Positions 63,901 to 64,000 of a DNA stretch of 64,000 bases are shown here, one piece after another. The DNA lies in the NCBI GenBank assembly GCA_020746105.1, contig CM036620.1, positions 25,256,604 through 25,320,603 of the forward strand, written 5' to 3'. Position 1 is the first letter of the stretch, and every line of letters begins with the position of its first letter. The notes under the pieces were generated by a model. It saw only the letters and a list, made by a program, of their open reading frames with translations. It searched no databases and was not told the origin of the DNA. The DNA is from Trogon surrucura (Eukaryota; Chordata; Aves; Trogoniformes; Trogonidae). The translations under genes were made by a program, and so were the position numbers.

Positions 63901-64000
63901 AAAGGGGCACTGACACTTCCAAGAGATGGTCCTGTTCTTTGTACTCCAAAATGCCTGTCCTTACCCGGGGTCAGCCTGGCACGGTGAGAGTTGCTGATGA
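60959..64000. other. 3 kb unique AT-rich DNA, possible conserved non-coding stretch
   Basis: No gene or transposon recognised. 61370-62040 is extremely AT-rich. 62150-62640 is less so. It includes an ATTTGCAT octamer word (62351-62358) and several homeodomain- or HMG-like words, and contains no known repeat. It might be a regulatory element, but only cross-species conservation could show that. Open frames at 63376-63685 overlap in two phases and are 64-66 codons. Confidence 0.4.

Noticed and set aside
1..64000. LTR retroviruses, tRNA/rRNA genes, bacterial-type operons or CRISPR arrays
   Set aside because: No LTR pairs, gag/pol retroviral motifs, cloverleaf-like sequences or repeat-spacer arrays were recognised by eye. 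Sensitive profile searches were not possible, so old fragments could be missed.

Overview
The window looks like avian (bird) nuclear DNA: AT-rich, without operons, and carrying many copies of the CR1 non-LTR retrotransposon. It is recognised by its 3' signature, with TCCAACC-type sequence ending in short ATTCTGTG or ATTCTATG octamer repeats, and by the reverse-transcriptase (RT) reading frame upstream. I count 14 CR1 copies in 13 loci, about 7.5 kb or roughly 12% of the window by my boundaries. This density and the similar sequences of several copies suggest a bird lineage with substantial CR1 activity. A piciform or related bird is possible, but that is a guess.

I find no host protein-coding gene, tRNA, rRNA or CRISPR array that I can support. 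The best reading is an intergenic gene desert or a very long intron. The only convincing protein similarity is to CR1 endonuclease/RT, always as broken relics.

Layout: 1-6.3 kb has two short CR1 tails (1143-1265 minus, 3379-3519 plus). At 6357-7538 a plus-strand CR1 is interrupted by a second CR1 in the opposite orientation, giving a near-perfect inverted repeat. 7.5-31.3 kb is mostly unique AT-rich DNA with CR1 fragments at 13239, 17250 and 24685 (all minus). The largest copy, 31345-33660 plus, keeps the end of the endonuclease and most of the RT, including the [15 protein letters not shown] and FADD motifs, but has stops and frameshifts. A related 0.96 kb copy lies at 36759-37719 in the same orientation, and a 60-bp tail at 38787. 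38.8-49.7 kb is free of recognisable CR1. The last 14 kb holds four more: 49660-50054 plus (a different tail type), 56961-57488 plus, an old copy without its tail at 58336-59110 minus, and 60632-60958 minus.

Other structure: a compound hairpin at 37918-37968, a 10-bp hairpin at 11372-11399, paired short tandem duplications abutting the 5' end of the largest CR1 (31279-31342), a small minisatellite at 39113-39182, and homopolymer tracts, including C16 at 19707 and G12 at 40374. Some unique stretches could be conserved regulatory elements, but sequence alone cannot show this. I did not find a credible new multi-gene system. The most distinctive item is the nested opposite-orientation CR1 pair at 6357-7538.
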